Source: Actinoplanes siamensis
GTDB taxonomy: Bacteria; Actinomycetota; Actinomycetes; Mycobacteriales; Micromonosporaceae
Direction: 5' to 3'
Assembly (NCBI RefSeq): GCF_016862395.1
Contig: NZ_BOMW01000056.1
Coordinates: forward strand, 1-64,000
DNA length: 64,000 nt
Under the pieces are notes generated by a model, which was not told where the DNA came from, did not search any database, and saw nothing but the letters and a program-made list of their open reading frames with translations. The position numbers were made by a program, and so were the translations under genes. Positions 41,101 through 49,271 of this stretch are shown one piece after another; the stretch's first letter is position 1; each line of letters starts with the position of its first letter.

Positions 41101-41961
41101 CTACTTTCCGTTACTCCGGTGGCCGAAGAGTCCGGCCGGCGGGAGTGGGGAGCCGACCGCGGCGGCGTCCGGAACCGGCGCCGCCCCGGCCGCGAATCGA
41201 TCGAGGTCGGTCTCGACCCGCCCCGGGAACCAGTCGCCGGCGGCCCGGCGGGTCAGCTCGGCCACCGGCGGCGGGGTACGGCCGGCGAGCACCACCAGGT
41301 TGCCGAAGCGCCGGCCGCGCAGCACCGCGGCATCGGCGACCAGGCACGCCTCGGGCAGCACCGAGCGGATCGTGGCGACCTGGGCGCGGGCGTGCTTGAG
41401 GGGCGGGCCGTCGGCGATGTTCGCGATCATCCATCCGGCCGGGTCGAGCACCCGGGCCACCTGCCGGGCGAACTCGACAGAGGCCAGGTGGGCCGGGGTG
41501 CGCGCGCCGGCGAAGACGTCCAGCACGATCACGTCGTACCCCGCGTCGCGCATGCCCTCGACGGCCTCGCGCGCGTCGCCCACCCGGACCCGGATGTTGG
41601 CCTGCGCGGGCAGCGGGAGCTCGCGGCGGACCATCTCCACCAGCGGCCCGTCGATCTCCACCACCCGTTGCGTGGAGCCCGGCCGGGTCGCGGCCAGATA
41701 GCGGGGCAGGGTCAGCCCGCCGCCGCCCAGATGCAGCGCGCGCAGCGGCCGGCGCGGCTGCGCCACCAGGTCGATCGCCGCGGCGATCCGCCGCACGTAC
41801 TCGAACTGCAGGTACGTCGGGTCGGCCAGATCCACGTGCGACTGCGGGGCGCCGTCCAGCAGCAGAGTGAACGCGGTGTCCCGGTCCGGGTCGGGAACCA
41901 GTTCCGCGACGCCCGAGGCGACCGTCTCCGTACGCCGTCGCGACGCCCTGCGCTGTGCCAT
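41101..41961 (-). CDS. Spermidine-synthase-like methyltransferase-fold protein
   Basis: A 286-aa protein with the spermidine synthase/SAM-dependent Rossmann core: LHLGGGGLTLPRYL (motif I), VVEIDGPLV (acidic loop end), RVRVGDAREAV and VIVLDVFAGARTP. The polyamine-binding residues and the N-terminal beta domain of true spermidine synthases are not clear, so the substrate is uncertain. The frame stays open far upstream, but ATG 41961 gives the right length, and GACAAT ends six bases before it (leaderless pattern). It is divergent from the DUF1800 gene, 81 bp apart. Confidence 0.85.
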   Translation of the reverse strand: MAQRRASRRRTETVASGVAELVPDPDRDTAFTLLLDGAPQSHVDLADPTYLQFEYVRRIAAAIDLVAQPRRPLRALHLGGGGLTLPRYLAATRPGSTQRVVEIDGPLVEMVRRELPLPAQANIRVRVGDAREAVEGMRDAGYDVIVLDVFAGARTPAHLASVEFARQVARVLDPAGWMIANIADGPPLKHARAQVATIRSVLPEACLVADAAVLRGRRFGNLVVLAGRTPPPVAELTRRAAGDWFPGRVETDLDRFAAGAAPVPDAAAVGSPLPPAGLFGHRSNGK

Positions 41962-42042
41962 GCGTCGATTGTCCCGGGAGCAGTCGGGGAGCACCGCGCA
42001 GGGAACCCGACAGTGGCGGGGGGAACTTCCGACGTTTGATTC

Positions 42043-43551
42043 GTGACGGTTGACGAGCAGACTTCGAACGTCCGTGCGGCTGTCGAACCGGCCGTCGTGA
42101 TCATGGACGATCCCGCGGTGGCCGGGTTGCTGCCCGCCGACCCGCTGCTGCACCTGCTGCGCCGGGCCACCTTCGGCCCGAGCCCGTCCGCCATCGCGGA
42201 GATCCGCAGGCTGGGCGCGAACGCCTGGCTGGACCGGCAGCTCAACCCGGCCTCGATCGCCGACCCGGTGGCCGACAGGCTGGTCGCCCGGCTGCCGCTG
42301 TGCGGGCTGAGCATCTCCGAGATCCGCGCCAAGGTGGCCGCCGGGCAGCTCAAGCGGTACGCCTGGGAGCCGATGTGGCAGCTCAGCTTCGTCACGCCGG
42401 TCCGGATGATCTGGAGCGAGCGGCAGCTCTTCGAGGTGATGGTCGACTTCTGGTCCAACCACCTGAACGTGACCTGCCCGTTCGGCGACGTCTGGGACAG
42501 CCGTACCGACTACGACCGCAACGTGATCCGCAAGTACGCCCTGGGCACCTTCGCCGACCTGCTCAAGGCGTCGGCGCGGCACCCGGCGATGCTCAGCTAC
42601 CTGGACAACCGGTACTCCACCCGGCTGGCGCCGAACGAGAACTACGGCCGCGAGCTGCTGGAGCTGCACACCGTCGGGCTCGGCTACACCGAGGCGGACG
42701 TGAAGGACGCGGCGAAGCTGCTCACCGGGCTGACCGTGAACAGCGCCACCGGGCAGTACCGGTACGACGCCGCCAACCACGCGGTCGGCCCGGTCAGGAT
42801 CCTCACGTTCGCGCACGCCAACGCGACCACCACCGGCGGCGAGGGAGCGGCGCTGGCGCTCCTCGACCATCTGGCGGTCCACCCGTCCACCGCCCGCCGG
42901 ATCGTCTCCAAGCTGTGCGTCCGGTTCGTCGCCGACGAGCCGCCCGCCACCCTGGTCACCAAGCTGGTCAAGGTCTACCTGGACAACCGGTCGGCGATCG
43001 TGCCGGTGCTGCGGGCGCTGTTCACCTCGCCCGAGTTCGCCGCCTCGGTGGGGGCCAAGACCCGCACACCGCTGGAGGATCTGGCGGCCACCGTCCGGAT
43101 CCTCGGCTACGGGCCGCCGGCCAGCGGCACCAAGTCGTACGACAGCCTCTACTGGATGGCCCGCAACGCCGGCCAGGCGCCGCTGTTCTGGGGGCCGCCG
43201 AACGGCTACCCGGACGTGGCCGCGGCCTGGGCGTCGCCGTCCGGCCTGCTGGTGCGCTGGAACTTCCACCTGTCGCTGGCGGCCGGCTACTGGCCCGCCG
43301 ACCTGGCCAAGCCGGCCGACCTGATGACCGGGATGATCGGCGCCCGGCCGGCCACCTACGGCGCGCTCATCGACGCGACGGCCAAACGCCTCCTCGGGGT
43401 GACGCTGGGCGCCGCGCAGACCGCGGCGCTCGCCGCCTTCTACGGCAAGACACCCACGTCGCAACTGAAGCCCAACGATCCCGCGGTGGGCTGGATGTAC
43501 CCGTACCTGATGACGATGCTGCTGAACTCCCCGAACTTCGCCCTGAGGTGA
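42043..43551 (+). CDS. DUF1800 family protein
   Basis: A 502-aa protein of the DUF1800 family. The signature LLHLLRRATFGPSPSAI is near residues 36-52, and NYGRELLELHTVG is the second conserved block. No signal peptide is seen. DUF1800 and DUF1501 genes are regularly adjacent, as here, and the pair is thought to act on or outside the membrane; no reaction is established. Start is GTG 42043, with no good Shine-Dalgarno. It ends nine bases before the DUF1501 start. Confidence 0.92.
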   Translation: MTVDEQTSNVRAAVEPAVVIMDDPAVAGLLPADPLLHLLRRATFGPSPSAIAEIRRLGANAWLDRQLNPASIADPVADRLVARLPLCGLSISEIRAKVAAGQLKRYAWEPMWQLSFVTPVRMIWSERQLFEVMVDFWSNHLNVTCPFGDVWDSRTDYDRNVIRKYALGTFADLLKASARHPAMLSYLDNRYSTRLAPNENYGRELLELHTVGLGYTEADVKDAAKLLTGLTVNSATGQYRYDAANHAVGPVRILTFAHANATTTGGEGAALALLDHLAVHPSTARRIVSKLCVRFVADEPPATLVTKLVKVYLDNRSAIVPVLRALFTSPEFAASVGAKTRTPLEDLAATVRILGYGPPASGTKSYDSLYWMARNAGQAPLFWGPPNGYPDVAAAWASPSGLLVRWNFHLSLAAGYWPADLAKPADLMTGMIGARPATYGALIDATAKRLLGVTLGAAQTAALAAFYGKTPTSQLKPNDPAVGWMYPYLMTMLLNSPNFALR

Positions 43552-43559
43552 GCGCTGAC

Positions 43560-44825
43560 GTGACTGTGACCTGTGGATGTGACGAACAGCGCCGGGTGAC
43601 CGTGTCCCGGCGGAAACTGCTCGCCGCCGGGGCGGCCGGCGCCTTCGCCGGGCTGGTCGGCTCGCAGCTCGACACCCAGCTGGCGTTCGCGGCCGACCCG
43701 TCGTACTCCGGGGACGTGCTGGTGCTGCTCTCGCTGCGGGGCGGGTTCGACGGGCTGTCCGCGGTGGTGCCGGCCGGTGATCCGGGGTACTACGCCGCCC
43801 GGCCTACGATCGGGGTGCCGAAGTCGCAGCTGATCGGCGGTGGGACGTTCTTCGGGCTGCACCCGGCGCTGGCGCCGCTGCTGCCGTACTGGACCTCCGG
43901 CAAACTGGCCGCGGTGCAGGCGGTCGGGCAGCCGGCCCCGAACCGGTCGCACTTCTCCGCGATGGAGGAGCTGGAGCGGGCCGCGCCGGGGACCTCGGTG
44001 CGCACCGGCTGGCTCAACCGGATGCTCGGCTCACTGAAGTCGGCCGACCCGTTCGGCGCGGTCGCGATGGGTACCGCGCGCCCGGCCCGGGTGCTCGACG
44101 GCCCGGCGCCGCACCTCGGCTTCACCTCGATCAACGGTCTCGCGCTGAGCGGGGACGACGCGGCCAAGCCGCTCTCCGCCACGATGGCCGCGCTCTACCG
44201 CGGCGCCCCGGCCCGGCTGGCGCATACCGCGCAGCAGCTGACCGGCGCGCTGGACCGGGCCAAGGCGCTGCGCGCGGCCGGGTACACGCCGGCCAACGGC
44301 GCGTCGTACCCGGCCACCGACCTGGGCGCGGCGCTGCGCGACGTGGCCCGGCTGATCAAGACGGACGCCCGCCTGATGACCGCCACCGTCGACTCCGGCG
44401 ACTGGGACATGCACGAGAACCTGGGTCCGGCAGAGCCGGGCCGTCGGATGCACGACCAGCTGGCCCGGCTGGCCGCCGCGATCGCCGCGTTCGCCACCGA
44501 CCTCGGCCCGGACGGGTTGCGCCGGGTCACGCTGATCACGATCAGCGAGTTCGGCCGGCGGGTCGCGCAGAACGGTTCCGGCGGGCTCGACCACGGGTAC
44601 GGCAACATGATGTTCGTGCTCGGCGGCGGCGTCCGCGGCGGCAAGGTCTACGGCGCCTGGCCCGGCCTGGGCGCCGGCCAGCTCCGCGACGGCGACCTGG
44701 CGGTGACGACGGACTACCGCGCGGTGATCGGCGAGATCCTCCGGGCCCGCTGCCGGGTGGGCGACCTGAGCTCGGTCTTCCCGGGGGTCACGGCGTCTTC
44801 GCTGGGCCTGGTGGCCGCTCGCTGA
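43560..44825 (+). CDS. DUF1501 family secreted protein with Tat signal
   Basis: A 421-aa protein, exported by the Tat route: the twin-arginine motif VSRRKLLAAG lies at residues about 14-23, followed by a hydrophobic stretch ending LAFA-A. The DUF1501 body has LVLLSLRGGFDGLSAVVP, FGLHPALAPL and VTLITISEFGRRVAQNGSGGLDHG, an alkaline-phosphatase-superfamily-like pattern. GTG 43560 is used; GTG 43548 is in frame four codons earlier. Co-transcribed with the DUF1800 gene. Confidence 0.92.
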   Translation: MTVTCGCDEQRRVTVSRRKLLAAGAAGAFAGLVGSQLDTQLAFAADPSYSGDVLVLLSLRGGFDGLSAVVPAGDPGYYAARPTIGVPKSQLIGGGTFFGLHPALAPLLPYWTSGKLAAVQAVGQPAPNRSHFSAMEELERAAPGTSVRTGWLNRMLGSLKSADPFGAVAMGTARPARVLDGPAPHLGFTSINGLALSGDDAAKPLSATMAALYRGAPARLAHTAQQLTGALDRAKALRAAGYTPANGASYPATDLGAALRDVARLIKTDARLMTATVDSGDWDMHENLGPAEPGRRMHDQLARLAAAIAAFATDLGPDGLRRVTLITISEFGRRVAQNGSGGLDHGYGNMMFVLGGGVRGGKVYGAWPGLGAGQLRDGDLAVTTDYRAVIGEILRARCRVGDLSSVFPGVTASSLGLVAAR

Positions 44826-44911
44826 AAACGGTCTTTATTTCATAAAAACCCGATACGGCGCGAGGTAGCTGTTTCACACTGTCAGCGATATTCCGATGTA
44901 CGGAGGTGACG

Positions 44912-45286
44912 GTGACCAGCAACCTGTTGGCCGAGCTCATCGGGGGACAGCGGCGCCCGCCCGGCCCGCCGCCCGCCTTGCGCATGCCGGCGATCCTGCA
45001 CGCGGCCAAGCACCGGGCCGGGCCACCGCTGAAGATCCGCCGGCACACGTCGGACGAGGGGTCGCCGTTCTGGCGGTGGGACTGCGACAACTGCGGGGAG
45101 TACGGCGGCGGGCGGCACCACCCGGACGCCGTCACCCGGGCGATGCGTCACTGCCGGGAGCATCCGGATCACCGGTCGTCCCTGCTCCCGCCGGCCGGCT
45201 GCCGCCAGCCGGACACCTACCTGCCCCTGCACCCCATGCTGTACGCGGTGGACGACGACCCGCCCCCGGCTCCGCTCGACACCTGA
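44912..45286 (+). CDS. Small protein with zinc-finger-like Cys/His motif, 124 aa
   Basis: Unrecognised family. A central WDCDNCGEYGGGRHH segment (C-x2-C) and RAMRHCREH (C-x2-H) could bind one zinc. The N-terminal third is Pro-rich and basic; the C-terminus is Pro- and Asp-rich. GTG 44912 has GGAGG five bases upstream; GTG 44906 overlaps that site and is less likely. It ends at a bidirectional terminator facing the malQ operon. Confidence 0.75.
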   Translation: MTSNLLAELIGGQRRPPGPPPALRMPAILHAAKHRAGPPLKIRRHTSDEGSPFWRWDCDNCGEYGGGRHHPDAVTRAMRHCREHPDHRSSLLPPAGCRQPDTYLPLHPMLYAVDDDPPPAPLDT

Positions 45287-45309
45287 CCCCGCCGACCCGG
45301 TCACGAAGA

Positions 45310-45345
45310 CGGCCCGGGGTTCCCCGATCGGGAAACCCCGGGCCG
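45310..45345. terminator. Bidirectional terminator between convergent genes
   Basis: CGGCCCGGGGTT pairs with AACCCCGGGCCG, 12 bp, around an inner CCCGATCGGG. It lies 23 bases after the plus-strand stop and 16 bases from the minus-strand stop. Confidence 0.85.
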
Positions 45346-45361
45346 CAGGCCTGCGCGGGAG

Positions 45362-45541
45362 CTACGGCTGGGTGTCGCCGGCGCCGGTGCGCTTCTGCGC
45401 CTCGTCGACGCCCCGGTCCACCTGGCTGGAGTACTTGTTGCCGGTCCGCTGGTCGACCTGGTCGCCGGCCTTCTCCAGGCCCTGGTCCACCTGCTCGTCG
45501 TGCTTGTCGGCGAAGTCCTTCGCCTTGTCGAGGAAGCTCAT
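45362..45541 (-). CDS. MT0933-like antitoxin-family small protein, 59 aa
   Basis: A 59-residue, highly charged, helical protein beginning M-S-F-L-D-K-A-K-D and containing Gln-Val-Asp-Gln repeats. It resembles the MT0933/Rv0909-type antitoxin family (FLDKAKDLxxKHxDQVDxGLDKAG). No toxin gene is adjacent, so the antitoxin role is not supported by context. The ATG overlaps the malQ stop (ATGA), so it is translationally coupled to malQ. AGGGG lies eight bases before the ATG. Confidence 0.85.
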   Translation of the reverse strand: MSFLDKAKDFADKHDEQVDQGLEKAGDQVDQRTGNKYSSQVDRGVDEAQKRTGAGDTQP

Positions 45542-47484
45542 CGCGGGGTCCCCTTCACTCGTCTCTTCACTGTCTCGGTGTTCCGTTTACCCAGAATTTC
45601 GGCGACCCTGCGGAAGATCGGGTCAGTTACCACTTCCGGTAGCGAGGCGCGGAGCGGAATTCGCCAGTTCGGGTACTCGTCGAAGGTGCCGGGCAGGTTC
45701 GGCTGGCGCCGTTCCAGCAGCACGTCGTAGAGGGACGCGGTGACCAGCCGGCACGGGGTGCGGGCGAGGAACTCGTGCATGGCCAGCACCACCTCCGCCG
45801 GCTGCTCCGCGGAATCGGCGGGCAGCAGGCCCTCCTGGCGGAGTAGCTCCAGCAGCGCGGCCTTGTCCGCCTTCCAGGTCGCCCACTCCTGCTCGACGGT
45901 GCCGGCCAGCTGGTCCAGCTCGGCCCGGACCTCGACCTGCTCGCCGGCCAGAAAGCCGGCGGCGGTGGGCAGATCGTGGGTGGAGATGCTGGCCAGGGCG
46001 TTACGGCGGTAGTCGGCGGCGGGCCGGAACTCACCGGTGTCCCAGTCCCGGGTGAACCAGAGCACCGACGAGCCGAGCATGTTCATCCGCTCCAGCGTCT
46101 CGGTCATCTCCGGCAGCACGGTGCCGAGATCCTCGCCGATCACCACCGCGCCGGCGCGCTCGGCCTCCAGGGCCAGGATGCCGAGCATCGCCTCCGGGTC
46201 GTAGTGGACGTAGGTGCCCTCGGCCGGACCCATGCCCGGCGGCACCCACCACAGGCGCCACAGCCCGGCCACGTGGTCGACGCGGAGCCCGTCGGCGTGG
46301 CGGAAGATCCGGCGCAGCATGTCCCGGTACGCCGCGTACCCGGTCTCGATCAGCGTGTCCGGGCGCCAGGCGGCCAGTCCCCAGTCCTGGCCGAGCTGGT
46401 TGAACGCGTCCGGAGGGGCGCCCGCCCGCACGCCGGGCGCCAGGACGTCCTGCAGCAGCCAGCCGTCGGCGCCGGTGGGGTCGATGCCGACGGCGAGGTC
46501 GTGCACGATGCCGACGGGCATGCCGGCGGCGGCCTCCCGGGCCGCGTCCAGCTGCCTCTCGACCAGTTGCTGGACCCAGGCGTGGAAGGCGATCCGCTCG
46601 CTCCGGTAGGCGCGGACCGCCGGGGAGTGCGGATGGCGTAGCTCGGCGGGCCAGCGCTGCCAGTTCGGGCCGTGCTCCTCGGCGAGCGCGCAGAACCGCG
46701 CGAAATCCGCCAGCCCCGGGTCCGCCTCCAGGTCGACCGGCTCGGCCAGTGGCCAGAGCAGCTCCAGGGCGGCGAGTTTGGCGTCCCAGACGGCGGTGTA
46801 GTCGATCAGTTCGCCGCTCTCCGGCTTGAGCGCGTCGATCGCGGCCCGCACCGAGTCGTCGGCCCGGCCGTACTCCGCGGTGTCGGCGATCCGCAGGTAG
46901 AGCGGATTCGCGAACCGGCGACTGGACGGCGAGTACGGCGAGGCCGGCACCGGCGACACCGGAGTGACCGCGTGCAGCGGGTTGAGCAGCACCAGCCCCG
47001 CGTCCCCGGACTGCTCCACGAACGACCGCAGATCCCCGAGATCCCCCATCCCCCAGGACCCGGCCGAGTGCAGGGAGTAGAGCTGCAGCATCCAGCCCCA
47101 GGTCTCCGGTGGCTTGGGCAGCCGCTCCGGAACGACGACGAGCGTCGTGGACTCACCCAGCCGATGCCAGCCCAGGGGCAGATCCTCCAGAATCTCGACG
47201 GTACGGCGGGAGCCGTCCTCCAACGTCAGCTCGGTCGGCGCGGGCAGTTCCCGGCGCTGCCCGGCGCGCAGCACGATCGTCCCGGGCAGCCGCCCCTCGT
47301 CGTCCCGGCCGCGCGCCTCGGCCAGCGCCGCCTCGATCGCCGCGGGCGTGCCGGCGTCCACCCCGAGCAGGCCGAGCACCCCGATCACCGACTCCGGTGC
47401 GACCTCGGTGCGGCGGCGCTGGAAGTTCTCGTACCAGGTGGCCACCCCGTGTGCCGCGGCCAAGGCCTCGAGCTTCGCGTCCAT
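45538..47484 (-). CDS. malQ: 4-alpha-glucanotransferase (amylomaltase), GH77
   Basis: A 648-aa cytoplasmic enzyme that transfers glucan chains between maltodextrins. GH77 catalytic segments are visible: GLRVDHVAGLWRLWW (nucleophile Asp), VVIGEDLGTV (acid/base Glu) and ISTHDLPTAAGF (transition-state Asp). The N-terminal 130 residues form the extra domain seen in long actinobacterial MalQ proteins. ATG 47484 is preceded by GAGGGG; the frame is open further upstream but runs into the divergent gene's region. It is coupled to the antitoxin-like gene downstream. Confidence 0.95.
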   Translation of the reverse strand: MDAKLEALAAAHGVATWYENFQRRRTEVAPESVIGVLGLLGVDAGTPAAIEAALAEARGRDDEGRLPGTIVLRAGQRRELPAPTELTLEDGSRRTVEILEDLPLGWHRLGESTTLVVVPERLPKPPETWGWMLQLYSLHSAGSWGMGDLGDLRSFVEQSGDAGLVLLNPLHAVTPVSPVPASPYSPSSRRFANPLYLRIADTAEYGRADDSVRAAIDALKPESGELIDYTAVWDAKLAALELLWPLAEPVDLEADPGLADFARFCALAEEHGPNWQRWPAELRHPHSPAVRAYRSERIAFHAWVQQLVERQLDAAREAAAGMPVGIVHDLAVGIDPTGADGWLLQDVLAPGVRAGAPPDAFNQLGQDWGLAAWRPDTLIETGYAAYRDMLRRIFRHADGLRVDHVAGLWRLWWVPPGMGPAEGTYVHYDPEAMLGILALEAERAGAVVIGEDLGTVLPEMTETLERMNMLGSSVLWFTRDWDTGEFRPAADYRRNALASISTHDLPTAAGFLAGEQVEVRAELDQLAGTVEQEWATWKADKAALLELLRQEGLLPADSAEQPAEVVLAMHEFLARTPCRLVTASLYDVLLERRQPNLPGTFDEYPNWRIPLRASLPEVVTDPIFRRVAEILGKRNTETVKRRVKGTPR

Positions 47485-47568
47485 GCTGCCCCTCTCGTCG
47501 CCTACCGCCTCATACCCGTGATCATCGGTGCTTACGCCGAGTCGCATCCGTTGCTTGGATGGGTCAGC

Positions 47569-47835
47569 ATGGGGCACATGGCTGACGTGGTGAAGTGGTG
47601 GTCGCGGCTGACCGCGGCGCTGACCGGAGCGGTGCTGGCGCTGGTGGTGCCGGCGCACGCCTGGGCGGCGAGCAACGGGGTGGCCGACGTGGCGATCGAG
47701 GCGGCGAAACGCCGTACCCGGGGTGGACGCGGTTTCGGGTTCCTCTTCGGCGGAGCGTTGTGCTGCCTGTTCGTGGTGGCGGCGATCGTCCTCGTGGTCG
47801 TGTTGATTTCGCGGAACCGCAAGCGGCGCCGCTGA
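47569..47835 (+). CDS. Small membrane protein, 88 aa
   Basis: Two hydrophobic segments: a signal-peptide-like LTAALTGAVLALVVPAHAWA near the N-terminus, and a C-terminal helix (LFVVAAIVLVVVLI) followed by RNRKRRR, so the C-terminus should be cytoplasmic. A glycine-rich RGGRGFGFLFGG lies between. The function is unknown. ATG 47569 is used; ATG 47578 is equally possible. It is divergent from malQ and precedes the chitosanase. Confidence 0.7.
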   Translation: MGHMADVVKWWSRLTAALTGAVLALVVPAHAWAASNGVADVAIEAAKRRTRGGRGFGFLFGGALCCLFVVAAIVLVVVLISRNRKRRR

Positions 47836-47856
47836 TTTCCGTCCTAGCTTGTGCAG

Positions 47857-49107
47857 ATGCGGACGAGTGACAGGCGATCGCTGGCCCTGGGCGGCGGGAT
47901 CGCCGCGCTGCTCTGCATCCCGCCGGCGATCTCGGTGGCCGCCAACGCGTCCGCCGACGTGCTGCTCACCACGGGCCGCCCGGCGCTCGCCTCGTCGACG
48001 CTGAGCGTGGCGTGGCTGGCCTCGGCGGCTGTGGACCACAGCACCGGCACCCGGTGGGCCAGCGGCGTGACCGCCGGCACCGAATGGCTGCGGGTCGACC
48101 TGGGTGCCGCGCAGGACGTGACCCGGGTGCGGCTGCACTGGGCGGCGGCGTACGCCAAGGCGTACCGGGTGCAGCTCTCCGACGACGGGGCGACGTGGCG
48201 GGACGCGTACCGGACCGCGAACGGCACCGGCGGGGTGGACGATCTGCGCGGCCTGACCGCGTCCGGGCGGTACCTGCGGGTACTGGCCACCCAGCGGGCC
48301 ACCCCCGACGGTTACTCGCTGCGGGACGTGCGGGCGTACGGGCCGGGGCCGGCCGCCCGGGTCACCGAGTCCGGCCGGGTCGTCGGCGCGGGCGTGCCCG
48401 CGGCGGCCGCGGGACTGACCGCGAAGGTCAAGAAGGAGACCGCTTTCCAGCTGGTGTCCAGCGCGGAGAACTCGACGCTGAACTGGCGCGGCGAGTACGG
48501 ATACCTGGAGGACCTGGGCGACGGCCGGGGCTACACCGGCGGGATCATCGGGTTCTGCTCGGGCACCAGCGACATGCTCGCGGTGGTCACCGACTACACC
48601 CGGCGCAAGCTGGCCAATCCGCTGGCCCGGTACCTTCCGGCGCTGCGCGCGGTGGACGGCACCGACTCGCACGAGGGGCTGGACCCGGGCTTCCCGGCGG
48701 CCTGGCGGGCGGCCGCCCGGGACCCGGTCTTCCAGCGGGTCCAGCGGGACGCCCGGGACCGGATGTACTTCACGCCGGCGGTGCGGCTCGCCGGCGCGGA
48801 CGGGCTGCGGGCGCTGGGGCAGTTCGCTTACTACGACGCGGCCGTGATGCACGGCGTCTCCGGGCTCCGGACCATCCGCGAGCAGGCGGTCCGGGCCCGT
48901 AGGACACCGGCACAGGGCGGGGACGAGATCGCCTACCTGGGCGCCTTCCTGGACGCCCGGGACGCCGAGATGCGGCGGGAGGCGGCGCACAGCGACACCA
49001 CCCGGGTCGACACCGCGCAGCGGGTCTTCCTCAGAGCCAGCAATCTCGACCTGGTCCCGCCGCTGACCTGGCAGGTCTACGGCGACCGGTACACGATCAA
49101 ATCCTGA
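47857..49107 (+). CDS. Secreted GH46 chitosanase with N-terminal F5/8C (CBM32-like) domain
   Basis: A 416-aa secreted enzyme hydrolysing chitosan. A signal peptide covers about residues 1-33. A discoidin/F5/8-type carbohydrate-binding domain follows (STLSVAWLASAAVDHSTGTRWASG, LRVDLGAAQDVTRVRL). The GH46 domain holds Glu in SSAENST and Asp in EDLGDGRGYTGG, 18 residues apart, the same spacing as the catalytic pair E22/D40 of Streptomyces N174 chitosanase. TAGCTT ends six bases before ATG 47857, so the message is probably leaderless. Confidence 0.93.
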   Translation: MRTSDRRSLALGGGIAALLCIPPAISVAANASADVLLTTGRPALASSTLSVAWLASAAVDHSTGTRWASGVTAGTEWLRVDLGAAQDVTRVRLHWAAAYAKAYRVQLSDDGATWRDAYRTANGTGGVDDLRGLTASGRYLRVLATQRATPDGYSLRDVRAYGPGPAARVTESGRVVGAGVPAAAAGLTAKVKKETAFQLVSSAENSTLNWRGEYGYLEDLGDGRGYTGGIIGFCSGTSDMLAVVTDYTRRKLANPLARYLPALRAVDGTDSHEGLDPGFPAAWRAAARDPVFQRVQRDARDRMYFTPAVRLAGADGLRALGQFAYYDAAVMHGVSGLRTIREQAVRARRTPAQGGDEIAYLGAFLDARDAEMRREAAHSDTTRVDTAQRVFLRASNLDLVPPLTWQVYGDRYTIKS

Positions 49108-49271
49108 CCAGCCGCACCGCGCCCGTCGACGGCAAGGTCACCGAAGACGATGCGACCGGATTGCGCCCGTCGATGTCGGGGGTGCCGAGAACAGGTGCGA
49201 AGCGTCGCCGTTCCCGGTGCCCCCGACATCGACTCGAAGGGGCGCGATCCCCGCCGGGCGGAGCGAGGCCG

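Noticed and set aside
41101..43464. A single 787-codon minus-strand gene
   Set aside because: Only the part after ATG 41961 shows a protein family; the upstream part is antisense to the DUF1800 gene.
45362..45541. Complete toxin-antitoxin module
   Set aside because: Only the antitoxin-like gene is present; the neighbours are malQ and a zinc-finger-like protein reading the other way.
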